The position numbers and the translations under genes are program-made. From Flavobacterium sp. CF108 (GTDB taxonomy: Bacteria; Bacteroidota; Bacteroidia; Flavobacteriales; Flavobacteriaceae): DNA of 64,000 nucleotides. Under the pieces are notes generated by a model. The model was not told where the DNA came from and did not search any database. It was given only the letters and a program-made list of their open reading frames with translations. The DNA lies in NCBI RefSeq assembly GCF_900129795.1, contig NZ_FQWW01000010.1:62001-126000 (forward strand), given 5' to 3'. Positions within the stretch are counted from its first letter, which is position 1. Each line of letters begins with the position of its first letter. Positions 49,973 to 58,191 of the stretch are shown here, piece by piece.

Positions 49973-50395
49973 CTAATGTTCGGAATTATTGGTTAAATTG
50001 CCATCAGGATATTTGTAAAATTCAAGATCTAATTTGTTCAAGCTTGCACTTATTTCTTCATTGTAAAGTTCTTCAACTTCTTGATTTCGTAATTTTTCAA
50101 TTAAAATCTTATTTGATAATTTCTTTGGATTAATTAAGGAAATTGCTGATTCAAGGATTTTTGCAGTTTTTGGTTTGTTGTTTTTCTTTAATGCTTTTAA
50201 TGTTTCAAAACAATTTTGACCACAATTTAAAAAGTATTGATTAAATCCGCCATTATTTACTTCCATTTCTAATTGTTCAATATTAGCTTTCGGTTTAAAA
50301 CTATTGGTTTTCTCTTTGTCTGATTCAACTTGGCTGAAACAACTTGAAAATGTCATTAAAAGTAAGAGTAAAATGGGATTGAATAATTTTATCAT
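49973..50395 (-). CDS. DUF4375 (DMP19-like) lipoprotein
   Basis: 140 residues. Lipobox FSSC (Cys19), then a lysine/serine-rich linker and the DUF4375 signature MEVNNGGFNQYFLNCGQNCFETLKALKKNNKPKTAKILESAISL (about 46-89). Function unknown. It is enclosed by a 47-bp inverted repeat (49903-49949 and 50414-50460), suggesting the gene arrived or moves as a ~560-bp cassette. No transposase is present. Confidence 0.75.
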   Translation of the reverse strand: MIKLFNPILLLLLMTFSSCFSQVESDKEKTNSFKPKANIEQLEMEVNNGGFNQYFLNCGQNCFETLKALKKNNKPKTAKILESAISLINPKKLSNKILIEKLRNQEVEELYNEEISASLNKLDLEFYKYPDGNLTNNSEH

Positions 50396-50413
50396 TTTTA
50401 GTTGTGGATTTTG

Positions 50414-50460
50414 TTTTGTCGAGCTACTTGCGAAGATCTCTCCTTCGTCGAGATGACAAA
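50414..50460. repeat. Right arm of the 47-bp inverted repeat
   Basis: Contains CTCCTTCGTCGAGATGAC, mirror of the left arm at 49903-49949. Confidence 0.88.
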
Positions 50461-50486
50461 ATTGTGGCTAAGCCTTAAAAAAAGAA

Positions 50487-50846
50487 TTATTTAATTCTAA
50501 TCAATTTCCCTTTTCCAACCACTACATCAAGATAATTCATGGCAGGATGTTTTTTATTATGCATGTAAAAAGAAATAGTATCTCTTTCAATTTGATCTTT
50601 TGAAATACTTATAATTAAATCAGTATTAATGAAATTATCCAACAGTATTACATTGCCATAAGAGATTTTTCCTTTTGGCATGTACTTGTTATCAAAAATG
50701 AAAACACTATCCTTAAAAGTAATTTTATCTTTTTGAATATAGGAATTGTCATCTTCTAATAAATAATTGTAACGACCGTTAAGTTTATCTGTTTTCTGAT
50801 TGAAGTTAATAGAAAGGAATATTATTATTAAAGCGAAATATTTCAT
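50487..50846 (-). CDS. Small exported protein, unknown
   Basis: 119 residues with a weak signal-like N-terminus (MKYFALIIIFLSINFN). The rest is short beta-strands (GRYNYLLEDDNSYIQKDKITFKDSVFIFDNKYMPKGKISYGNVILLDN), resembling small beta-sandwich lipocalin-like proteins, and it ends GKGKLIRIK. It starts 6 nt after the stop of the RamB-like regulator and would be co-transcribed. I do not recognise a family. Confidence 0.6.
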   Translation of the reverse strand: MKYFALIIIFLSINFNQKTDKLNGRYNYLLEDDNSYIQKDKITFKDSVFIFDNKYMPKGKISYGNVILLDNFINTDLIISISKDQIERDTISFYMHNKKHPAMNYLDVVVGKGKLIRIK

Positions 50847-50852
50847 AGGATT

Positions 50853-52334
50853 CTAACTAAATTGATTTATAAACTGCTGTACTACAATGTCAGTATTCTC
50901 ATGACGTTTCTTTCTTTCTAAAACAATCGGAGGAGCGGATCTTTCCTGACAATCTTTTACAGCACAAGTTTCGCACGTAACACCAACAATTCGTTTCACT
51001 AAAGGCTTTCCTTCAATGAATTTGAATTTCTTTTTCATAGTCGGATTAATTAAAATGCCGACAGAAATACTTCTAATATAATTTTCTGCAAAAGGATCTT
51101 TTGTAGCCGATGAAAAAACTAAATATTCATTTCCGCTATTAGCGTAACTGGATATTTGTGCGTCAAAAAAATGAGATTTATTTTGTTTGATGGCTTCGTC
51201 AATCGTTTTAACCGAAACCCATCTTCTGCAATAATGCTCATTGGTTTCATTGGCGTGTGGTTCCTGCTGATGTGTAATATGTAATTCTTTATTGATTTGG
51301 TAAACATCCGAACCAACACGGTGAGATAATCTTAAAAAGAATAAGTTTTTAAGCTGAAAATCTTTCGGTAATAAATTGGTTAATCGCTGATAAAAAGATT
51401 CGGGCGAAACTTCAAAACTTTCTATTAACGCTACAAATTCTTCCGGTTTTGGGTTTTCATTTTCCAAAAAGGAATTGATTCTATCTACCAATGATTTTCT
51501 CGGCAATAATAAAGCACCGGCAAAATAAGAAGCGTAGAAGTTGTGCAAAACCTGATCGAAATTTTCAAACTTAATCCAGCTGAAAGTCAATAATCGATCT
51601 GAAATTTTTAAGTAATTATAAGCAATTTCTTTTGCTAAAATAAAAGCTTTCTGGGGAGCATCAAGTTCTGTAGAAAGTAATAACGTTTTGCTTTTCGGAA
51701 CATAAATCGAACGTAAATCGTCTAAAGCTTCCTGATCTGTAAAAGCGATTTCTTTTATATTGTATTCGTATTCTTCTTTTAGAATATCTTCTAATTCTTC
51801 TGTACTTATTTTAGAATTCAGATTAATTTGAAATGACTTCGAAAACTCAATTACTTTTTCTTCTAAATCTTCAAAATAATTACTGTGTGCTTCCTGATAC
51901 GAGCGTAAAGCGGCCAAAAAGAAGCTTTCACGGCTTAAATTATAATGCTGTGCAATTTCGATAATCGTACTAATAAACGCATTGACTTTTGCAGGAGCAT
52001 TGGCAATAATATCAATTAAATCAGCTTCCTGAATTCCAAAAAGCTCTAGCGGAATCTCTTTTAGAATTCCAGATTTTAAGATTTCGCCAATTGGAGCGAG
52101 GTTGTTGTCGAGTTTTAAAGATACCATTTGGTCGTAAGTCACGTCCAAATGTTCGCAGAGCAATAAAATTTTATCTGTTTTTGGATATTTTTTTCCCTTT
52201 TCAATCTCGTTTAAATACGATTTTGAAAGATTTGTCAATTTGGCTAGGCCAAAAAGTGACAGATTTTTTTGCGTTCTGACTTGCTTCAATTTTAGTCCGA
52301 AGATCAGCTTTATATAGTCTTTTTCGATATCCAT
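50853..52334 (-). CDS. XRE/ImmA-IrrE/DUF2083 regulator (RamB/ScfR-like)
   Basis: 493 residues. An XRE helix-turn-helix (LKQVRTQKNLSLFGLAKLTNLSKSYLNEIEKGKKYPKTDKILLL, about 15-58), a middle helical part, an ImmA/IrrE-like segment (about 200-300) whose usual HExxH is replaced by AKEIAYNYL, and a C-terminal DUF2083-like region with a cysteine cluster (GVTCETCAVKDCQERSAPP, about 452-470). Actinobacterial RamB of this architecture regulates aceA and aceB. Here the gene is divergent from aceB-aceA, so a glyoxylate-shunt regulator is likely. The peptidase fold is probably a ligand sensor only. Confidence 0.9.
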   Translation of the reverse strand: MDIEKDYIKLIFGLKLKQVRTQKNLSLFGLAKLTNLSKSYLNEIEKGKKYPKTDKILLLCEHLDVTYDQMVSLKLDNNLAPIGEILKSGILKEIPLELFGIQEADLIDIIANAPAKVNAFISTIIEIAQHYNLSRESFFLAALRSYQEAHSNYFEDLEEKVIEFSKSFQINLNSKISTEELEDILKEEYEYNIKEIAFTDQEALDDLRSIYVPKSKTLLLSTELDAPQKAFILAKEIAYNYLKISDRLLTFSWIKFENFDQVLHNFYASYFAGALLLPRKSLVDRINSFLENENPKPEEFVALIESFEVSPESFYQRLTNLLPKDFQLKNLFFLRLSHRVGSDVYQINKELHITHQQEPHANETNEHYCRRWVSVKTIDEAIKQNKSHFFDAQISSYANSGNEYLVFSSATKDPFAENYIRSISVGILINPTMKKKFKFIEGKPLVKRIVGVTCETCAVKDCQERSAPPIVLERKKRHENTDIVVQQFINQFS

Positions 52335-52388
52335 GAATCAAATATAGTTATTCTAAAAATAATCGCCAAAAAATTATTTTTAATATTT

Positions 52389-52402
52389 AGCGAACGTTCG
52401 CT
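52389..52402. promoter_or_regulatory. Palindromic operator candidate before aceB
   Basis: AGCGAACGTTCGCT, a perfect 14-bp palindrome and GC-richer than its surroundings, in the divergent space between the RamB-like gene and aceB. It abuts the -33 element. Confidence 0.6.
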
Positions 52403-52432
52403 TGTTTTGTAAAAAACTTTTTTCTAATATTG
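52402..52432 (+). promoter_or_regulatory. Promoter of aceB
   Basis: TTG (52402-52404), 20 nt, TAATATTG (52425-52432; one mismatch to TAnnTTTG). Predicted leader about 90 nt to the ATG at 52532. Confidence 0.6.
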
Positions 52433-52531
52433 TGGTGTAGAAATTATTAGATATCAGATTGTTATGGTTTAGTGTTTTGAAAAACATATAAACGATTCAA
52501 TTGTTACTAATGAAAATTAAAAACCACAGCT

Positions 52532-54133
52532 ATGAAAAACCAATTAGAAATTACCGAAACGGCAATGGAATTTTTAGCCGAAATGAAGCTTCGTTATCCA
52601 AAGATCTGGACAGAAGAAGCGATTGTTTTTATAACTGAATTGCATAGAAAATTCGAATCACAGCGAAAACTATTGCTTTTACAGCGTGACCAAAAACAAG
52701 TCACTTTTGATCAGGGAATCATGCCGACTTTTATTCCGGAAACGAAGAATATCAGAGAAGGTAATTGGACAGCTGCCGAAACTCCAAAAGATTTATTGGA
52801 CAGAAGAGTAGAGATTACAGGTCCGGTTGATCGCAAAATGATTATCAATGCATTGAACTCAGGAGCGAAAACTTTTATGGCCGATTTTGAAGACAGCACT
52901 TCGCCAACGTGGCAAAATTTAATGGAAGGTCAGCTGAATTTAATCGACGCGGTTAACAAAACAATTACGTATACCGATTTGGTGAAGCAAAAGTCCTATC
53001 ATTTAAATGAAAAAATTGCAACGCTAATTGTACGCCCGAGAGGTTTGCATTTGCCAGAAAAGCATCTTTTAATTGAAGGAAATGAAGTTTCGGGTTCTTT
53101 GGTAGATTTTGGCTTGTATGTTTTTCATAATCATAAACGACTTTTAGAAAACAATTCTGGGCCATATTTCTACATTCCGAAATTGGAACATTATCTGGAA
53201 GCGCGCTGGTGGAATAATGTTATTGATTTTACCGAGGACTATTTGAAAATGAAAAGAGGAACGATAAAAGTGACGGTTTTAATTGAAACGATAACGGCAA
53301 GTTTTCAGCTGGATGAAATTATTTACGAATTGAAAGAACATATCGTTGGTTTGAATTGCGGACGTTGGGATTATATTTTCTCTTATATCAAAAAGTTTAG
53401 AAAAAATCCAAAATTCATTGTTCCGGATCGTGATCAGGTAAATATGACTTCACCTTTTATGAATGCGTATTCAAATTTAGTTATTCAGAGATGTCATAAA
53501 AGAGGAATTCATGCGATTGGCGGAATGGCGGCGCAGATTCCGATTCGAAATAATGAAGAAGCCAATGCTGTCGCTTTCGCAAAAGTAAAAACCGATAAAG
53601 AGCGAGAAGTAAAAAATGGACACGACGGAACCTGGGTTGCGCATCCTGATTTAGTTGCGCTGGCAAAAGAAATTTTTGATAAAGGAATGCCGACTCCAAA
53701 TCAAATTCATATTAAAAGAGAACATCGAAAAATTACAGAAGCTGATTTAATTGAACCACCAATTGGAATCATTACTGAAAATGGTGTTCGAAAAAATATC
53801 AATGTTGGGGTTTTATATCTGGCTTCATGGCTAAACGGACAAGGCGCCGCAGCATTGCATAATTTAATGGAAGATGCGGCAACAGCCGAAATTTCGAGAT
53901 CGCAATTGTGGCAATGGCTTCAGAATAAAGTGCTTTTGGATAATGGACGAAAATTAGATTTGGCGTATTATCATGAATTGGCTTTAGACGAATTCAGAAA
54001 AATAAAAGAAGAACTGGGAGAAGAAAATCACGAAAAACAACAATTTCCATTGGCTGAAAAAGTACTGGAAAGATTAGTAGTAAATACTGATTTCGTTGAC
54101 TTTTTGACTATTCCGTGTTACAAATATTTGTAA
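52532..54133 (+). CDS. aceB: Malate synthase A
   Basis: 533 residues. It condenses glyoxylate with acetyl-CoA to malate. Motifs: VEITGPVDRKMIINALNSGAKTFMADFEDSTSPTW (glyoxylate/Mg region, near 91-125), LIVRPRGLHL, GLNCGRWDYIFSYIKK, and AHPDLVALAKEIFD. The length matches the A isoform. First gene of the glyoxylate-shunt operon with aceA and divergent from the RamB-like regulator. Confidence 0.97.
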   Translation: MKNQLEITETAMEFLAEMKLRYPKIWTEEAIVFITELHRKFESQRKLLLLQRDQKQVTFDQGIMPTFIPETKNIREGNWTAAETPKDLLDRRVEITGPVDRKMIINALNSGAKTFMADFEDSTSPTWQNLMEGQLNLIDAVNKTITYTDLVKQKSYHLNEKIATLIVRPRGLHLPEKHLLIEGNEVSGSLVDFGLYVFHNHKRLLENNSGPYFYIPKLEHYLEARWWNNVIDFTEDYLKMKRGTIKVTVLIETITASFQLDEIIYELKEHIVGLNCGRWDYIFSYIKKFRKNPKFIVPDRDQVNMTSPFMNAYSNLVIQRCHKRGIHAIGGMAAQIPIRNNEEANAVAFAKVKTDKEREVKNGHDGTWVAHPDLVALAKEIFDKGMPTPNQIHIKREHRKITEADLIEPPIGIITENGVRKNINVGVLYLASWLNGQGAAALHNLMEDAATAEISRSQLWQWLQNKVLLDNGRKLDLAYYHELALDEFRKIKEELGEENHEKQQFPLAEKVLERLVVNTDFVDFLTIPCYKYL

Positions 54134-54150
54134 AAGAATTGATTAGAATT

Positions 54151-54230
54151 CCTGCAAGGTTTTCAAAACCTTGTAGGTATCATGATCGTAATTACAAATA
54201 CCTACAAGGTCAAAAAAAGACCTTGCAGGA
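54151..54230. repeat. CCTGCAAGGTTTT palindrome between aceB and aceA
   Basis: CCTGCAAGGTTTT and AAAACCTTGTAGG form one hairpin, CCTACAAGGT and ACCTTGCAGG a second, and the two also pair with each other across the whole 80 bp. It could attenuate or stabilise the aceB-aceA transcript, or be an inert repeat. Confidence 0.75.
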
Positions 54231-54273
54231 AATTAAAAACACCTATTACTTACTAACCACTTAAACTATACTT

Positions 54274-55554
54274 ATGAAAACAACAGAAGACAGAATTCAG
54301 GAATTGATTAACGATTGGATAACGAACCCAAGATGGAAAGGTGTTGAACGCCCTTACACTGCGAGTGAAGTAGTTGAACTTCAAGGTTCTTATCATATTG
54401 AGCATTCTATTGCCAAAATGGGAGCGCAAAAATTATGGAAAAAGTTAAAAAGTCAGGATTATGTAGCTGGTTTGGGAGCGTTGACTGGAAATCAGGCAAT
54501 TCAGGAAGTCGATGCGGGTTTAGAGGCGATTTATTTGAGCGGATGGCAGGTTGCTGCTGATGCAAACCTAGCTGGAGAAATGTATCCTGATCAATCGCTT
54601 TATCCTGTAAACAGCGTTCCGATGGTGGTAAAAAAGATCAATAACGCTTTATTGCGTGCTGATCAGATTCAAACTGTAAATAAAATTGAAGATAAAAAAG
54701 ATTATTTGGTTCCAATTGTAGCTGACGCTGAAGCGGGTTTTGGAGGAAACTTAAATGCTTTCGAATTAATGAAATCGATGATTGAAGCCGGAGCTTCTGG
54801 AGTTCATTTTGAAGATCAATTAAGTTCTGCTAAAAAGTGCGGACACTTAGGCGGAAAGGTTTTGGTTCCAACTCAGGAAGCAATCAATAAATTAATTGCA
54901 GCGCGTTTGGCAGCAGATGTTATGGGCGTTTCAACTTTAATCGTTGCCAGAACAGATGCGGAGGCAGCTAATTTATTAACGAGTGACGCAGATCCAAGAG
55001 ATAGGAAATTCTTAACCGGAGAAAAAACGGACGAAGGCTTTTTCTACGTTAAAAACGGAATCGAGCAGGGAATTGCAAGAGGTTTGAGCTATGCGCCTTA
55101 TGCTGATTTAATTTGGATGGAAACAAGCAATCCGGATTTAGAGTTTGCGAGAAAGTTTGCAACGGCTATGAAAAAAGAATTCCCGGATAAAATGCTGGCT
55201 TACAATTGTTCTCCATCTTTTAATTGGGCAGCAAAATTAACAGTTGCCGAAATGGAAACGTTTAGAGAAGATTTAGCAGCAATGGGATATAAATTCCAGT
55301 TCATCACTTTGGCAGGATTCCATGCTTTGAATACAAGTATGTTTGAATTGTCTAAAGCGTATAAAGAACGCGGAATGGCGGGTTACTCTGAATTGCAGGA
55401 ACGCGAATTTGCTTTACAGAAAAACGGATTCAGAGCGGTAAAACATCAGGCTTTTGTAGGGACTTCTTATTTTGATGCAGTTCAAAATACGGTTATGATA
55501 GGAAGATCTTCAATTACAGCAATGAAACATTCTACTGAGGTTGAGCAATTTTAA
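54274..55554 (+). CDS. aceA: Isocitrate lyase
   Basis: 426 residues. It splits isocitrate to succinate and glyoxylate. The catalytic motif KKCGHLGGK (near 188-196) with its Cys, and VADAEAGFGGNLNAFELMKSMIEAGASGVHFEDQ upstream of it, are intact; the C-terminal part has AGFHALNTSMFELSKAY. Together with aceB it allows growth on acetate or fatty acids. A terminator follows directly. Confidence 0.97.
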   Translation: MKTTEDRIQELINDWITNPRWKGVERPYTASEVVELQGSYHIEHSIAKMGAQKLWKKLKSQDYVAGLGALTGNQAIQEVDAGLEAIYLSGWQVAADANLAGEMYPDQSLYPVNSVPMVVKKINNALLRADQIQTVNKIEDKKDYLVPIVADAEAGFGGNLNAFELMKSMIEAGASGVHFEDQLSSAKKCGHLGGKVLVPTQEAINKLIAARLAADVMGVSTLIVARTDAEAANLLTSDADPRDRKFLTGEKTDEGFFYVKNGIEQGIARGLSYAPYADLIWMETSNPDLEFARKFATAMKKEFPDKMLAYNCSPSFNWAAKLTVAEMETFREDLAAMGYKFQFITLAGFHALNTSMFELSKAYKERGMAGYSELQEREFALQKNGFRAVKHQAFVGTSYFDAVQNTVMIGRSSITAMKHSTEVEQF

Positions 55555-55558
55555 TTCA

Positions 55559-55596
55559 AAAAACACGGTTCAGTTTTGAGCCGTGTTTTGTTTTTT
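55559..55596 (+). terminator. Terminator of aceA
   Basis: AAACACGG pairs with CCGTGTTT, extended inside by TTCA/TTGA, followed by a T-rich tract. Confidence 0.88.
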
Positions 55597-55757
55597 GCCA
55601 CAGATTTCACAGATTAAAGTGATTTTTTTTAGCCACGAATTACACAAATTTCCACGAATTTTATTTTAATTTTTAAATTAATTAATTCGTGGAAATTTGT
55701 GTAATTCGTGGCAACATTTTTTAATCCTTTTAATCTGTGAAATCTGTGGCAAAAAAA
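55592..55757. repeat. Nested palindrome, ACAGATT outside, GAATTACAC inside
   Basis: Outer arms TTTTGCCACAGATTTCACAG and CTGTGAAATCTGTGGCAAAA; inner arms TAGCCACGAATTACACAAAT and ATTTGTGTAATTCGTGGCAA. Same modules as 47944-48126 with reversed nesting. Confidence 0.82.
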
Positions 55758-56333
55758 CTATTTCTTTAAAAGCCTAGCTTTCATTTTACTGAAAAATTCT
55801 GGTGTTACGCCAATGAAAGAAGCGATTTGTTTTTGAGGAACTTTGTGAACTAATGTTCCATATTTTTTAGTGAATTTTTCAAAACGTTCTTCGGCAGGTA
55901 AACTTAAATTGTCCATTAATCGTTGTTGATTAGCTACTAATGAATTTTCAATTAAAATTCTAAAGAAACGTTCCAGCTTTGGAATCTCAATAAACAATTG
56001 ATCCTGATTTTCTTTGGATAAAGAAACCACTTCGGCTTCTTCCAGAACTTCAATAAAAAGCTGTCCCGGTTTTTGCGAAAAATAACTGTACATATCACTC
56101 ATCCACCAGCCTTCGCAGGCAAAAGATAAAACATGTTCGACAATATTATCGTTGATGTTGAAACTTCTTAAAATTCCAGAGTTTACGAAATAGGAATGTT
56201 TACATACTTCGCCAGCGTTTAATAAAATTGTTTTGGCTTTGTAAGTATTCGTTTCTAATTTAGATAAAAAAAGTGCTTGTTCCTCTGGTGTCAAAGAAAC
56301 ATGTTTGGCAATATTTTCAAGAATTAATGCCAT
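55758..56333 (-). CDS. Crp/Fnr-family transcriptional regulator
   Basis: 191 residues. The cyclic-nucleotide-binding-like domain (KAKTILLNAGEVCKHSYFVNSGILRSF, about 32-58) is followed by a dimerisation helix and a HTH (VPQKQIASFIGVTPEFFSKMKARLLKK, about 165-191). This short type is common in Bacteroidota and usually lacks cAMP-binding residues. Its start overlaps the DUF6370 stop by 1 nt (TAATG), so it is last in purT-DUF6370-crp. Confidence 0.93.
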   Translation of the reverse strand: MALILENIAKHVSLTPEEQALFLSKLETNTYKAKTILLNAGEVCKHSYFVNSGILRSFNINDNIVEHVLSFACEGWWMSDMYSYFSQKPGQLFIEVLEEAEVVSLSKENQDQLFIEIPKLERFFRILIENSLVANQQRLMDNLSLPAEERFEKFTKKYGTLVHKVPQKQIASFIGVTPEFFSKMKARLLKK

Positions 56334-56650
56334 TATTTTTCGTTTACTAAAGTGAATGAAGTCGCTTTAAATCTATTGTTTACGATTTCTCCAGTAACTA
56401 AAGCTTTGCTGATTGCATTGCAAAAACCTTTTTCTGAATGTGCGTCACCGTGATCGTGAATCGTAGTTCCGTCAACGAAATACGTTTTTCCGTCAATACG
56501 AACGGCTAAATCACAGCTTTTACCTTTCATTCCAAATTGACATTCTCCGCATGAAGCTTCAACGATTGTTGGTTTGTCAATTACTTTTTTAGATTGTGCC
56601 TGAGCAGCAATTCCGATAAACAGGAAAAGCAGGAATATAAGTTTTTTCAT
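56333..56650 (-). CDS. DUF6370 exported protein
   Basis: 105 residues with a signal peptide (MKKLIFLLFLFIGIAAQAQS). The mature part has EASCGECQFGMKGKSCDLAVRIDGKTYFVDGTTIHDHGDAHSEKGFCNAISKALVTGEI, with four cysteines (a CxxC pair and two more) and a His/Asp cluster HDHGDAH, consistent with metal binding. Function unknown. It lies 3 nt after purT and overlaps the crp start, so it is tightly embedded in the operon. Confidence 0.82.
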   Translation of the reverse strand: MKKLIFLLFLFIGIAAQAQSKKVIDKPTIVEASCGECQFGMKGKSCDLAVRIDGKTYFVDGTTIHDHGDAHSEKGFCNAISKALVTGEIVNNRFKATSFTLVNEK

Positions 56651-56653
56651 TTT

Positions 56654-57814
56654 TTAAGAATTTACAGTTATTAATTTTGCCGTTTCTTTGGCACGTTCGG
56701 TTACTTTTTCGATTGGAGTTGATAAAGAATCTTGAGCTAAAACAACTCCCATTCGGCGATACGGTCTTGAAGTTGGTTTACCAAAAAGTCTGAAATCAGT
56801 TTTTGGTAAAGCTGCTACTTTTTCGATTCCGGTAAAAGTTGGGTTTGTAGAGTCCTTTGATGCTAAAATTACGGCACTTGCTCCGGCTTTTTCTAAAGTA
56901 ATTTCAAAAATAGGGAGACTTAAAATCGCTCTTAAGTGCAATTCAAATTCGTTAAAATTCTGAGTTCCGGCTAAAGTTACCATTCCGGTATCGTGCGGAC
57001 GTGGAGATAGTTCAGAGAAATAAACACCTTCTTTAGTTAAGAAAAATTCAACGCCAAAAAGTCCAGCTCCGCCAAGTGCTTCGGTAATTTTTTCGGCCAT
57101 ATCCTGTGCTTCGTATAAATCTGCTTCAGAAACTTGTGCCGGCTGCCAGCTTTCCTGATAATCGCCGCGTTCTTGTCTGTGGCCAATTGGTGCGCAAAAC
57201 AAAGTCGGGTTGTTATTTTGGGTAATCGTTAAAAGTGTAATTTCTGAATCGAAATCGACAAAGGCTTCTACAATCACTTCGATAACATCGCCACGAGAAC
57301 CTGCAACGGCATATTGCCATGCTTTTTCGATATCATTTTCTGTTTTGATTGTTGATTGCCCTTTTCCTGATGAAGACATTAAAGGTTTCACTACGCACGG
57401 AATTCCAACTTCCTGAACCGCTTTTTGCAGTTCTTCTGTTGAAGTGGCATATTGATATTTGGCTGTTTTTAGACCTAATTCTTTTGAAGCTAAATCACGA
57501 ATGGCTTTACGGTTCATGGTAAAGTTTGCCGCTTTCGCAGAAGGAACAACGGTAATTCCTTGTTTTTCGTAATCGTAAAAACGTTCGGTGCGAATGGCTT
57601 CTATTTCAGGGACTATAAAATCTGGTTTGTGTTTGGCTACGATTCGGTCTAAAGCTTCGCCGTCGAGCATATTGATGACTTCAAAGCCGTGTGCTACCTG
57701 CATGGCTGGGGCATTTTCGTAACTATCAACTGCAATTATGGTTTGTCCGATTCGTTGGGCGGCAATGACAAATTCTTTGCCTAATTCACCTGAACCTAGG
57801 AGTAGTATTTTCAT
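56654..57814 (-). CDS. purT: Formate-dependent GAR transformylase
   Basis: 386 residues, ATP-grasp enzyme that makes formyl-GAR in purine synthesis from formate. N-terminal ILLLGSGELGKEFVIAAQRIG; ATP-grasp PCVVKPLMSSSGKGQSTIKTENDIEKAW and GLFGVEFFLTKEGVYFSELSPRPHDTGMVTLAGTQNFNEFELHLRAILSLP are all typical of PurT. Heads a leftward operon with DUF6370 and a Crp-like regulator. Confidence 0.96.
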   Translation of the reverse strand: MKILLLGSGELGKEFVIAAQRIGQTIIAVDSYENAPAMQVAHGFEVINMLDGEALDRIVAKHKPDFIVPEIEAIRTERFYDYEKQGITVVPSAKAANFTMNRKAIRDLASKELGLKTAKYQYATSTEELQKAVQEVGIPCVVKPLMSSSGKGQSTIKTENDIEKAWQYAVAGSRGDVIEVIVEAFVDFDSEITLLTITQNNNPTLFCAPIGHRQERGDYQESWQPAQVSEADLYEAQDMAEKITEALGGAGLFGVEFFLTKEGVYFSELSPRPHDTGMVTLAGTQNFNEFELHLRAILSLPIFEITLEKAGASAVILASKDSTNPTFTGIEKVAALPKTDFRLFGKPTSRPYRRMGVVLAQDSLSTPIEKVTERAKETAKLITVNS

Positions 57815-57897
57815 TTTGGAATTTTGTAAATAATGGAGTAGTAAAAGTAGCGAAAAATGTTTTTAACCGCAAAGCCTATTCGCATGGATTGGTGTAG

Positions 57898-57917
57898 AGA
57901 CGCACTGCAGTGCGTCT
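57898..57917. repeat. 20-bp palindrome, copy 3
   Basis: AGACGCACTGCAGTGCGTCT, identical to the copy at 45051-45070, flanked by GTAG on the left and ACG on the right. Confidence 0.85.
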
Positions 57918-57929
57918 ACGTAATCTAGG

Positions 57930-58050
57930 TTTAACCGTAAAGTTCGCAAAGAATTACACAAAGAACGCACAGTATTGATGTTAAGGAAGAAGGCGAAGGT
58001 TCGCAAAGTATCTCACGCAGATCTTGCAGATTCGGCAGATTTAATTTTTT
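57930..58050. other. Low-complexity intergenic sequence upstream of purT
   Basis: AACCGTAAAGTTCGCAAAG, CACAAAGAACGCAC and CAGATCTTGCAGATTCGGCAG are degenerate copies of the CACAAAG/GCAGAT repeat wording found at 58739-58871. No gene is seen. Confidence 0.5.
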
Positions 58051-58058
58051 TTAGGATA

Positions 58059-58187
58059 AATTGCCTCCGGCTTTAGCTGGAGGAAGTTAATAGATTAAAA
58101 GAGAGGCTTTAGCCAAAATTCTTGTTTTTTGGCTAAAGCCTAATAGAGAGATTCCTTTTTGACCTCCAGCTAAAGCTGAAGGCAATT
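58059..58187. repeat. Composite nested palindrome, copy 2
   Basis: Terminal arms AATTGCCTCCGGCTTTAGCT and AGCTAAAGCTGAAGGCAATT; inner arms AGGCTTTAGCCAAAA and TTTTTTGGCTAAAGCCT. 129 bp, ending 4 nt before the stop codon of the membrane protein gene at 58192. Confidence 0.88.
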
Positions 58188-58191
58188 CAAT

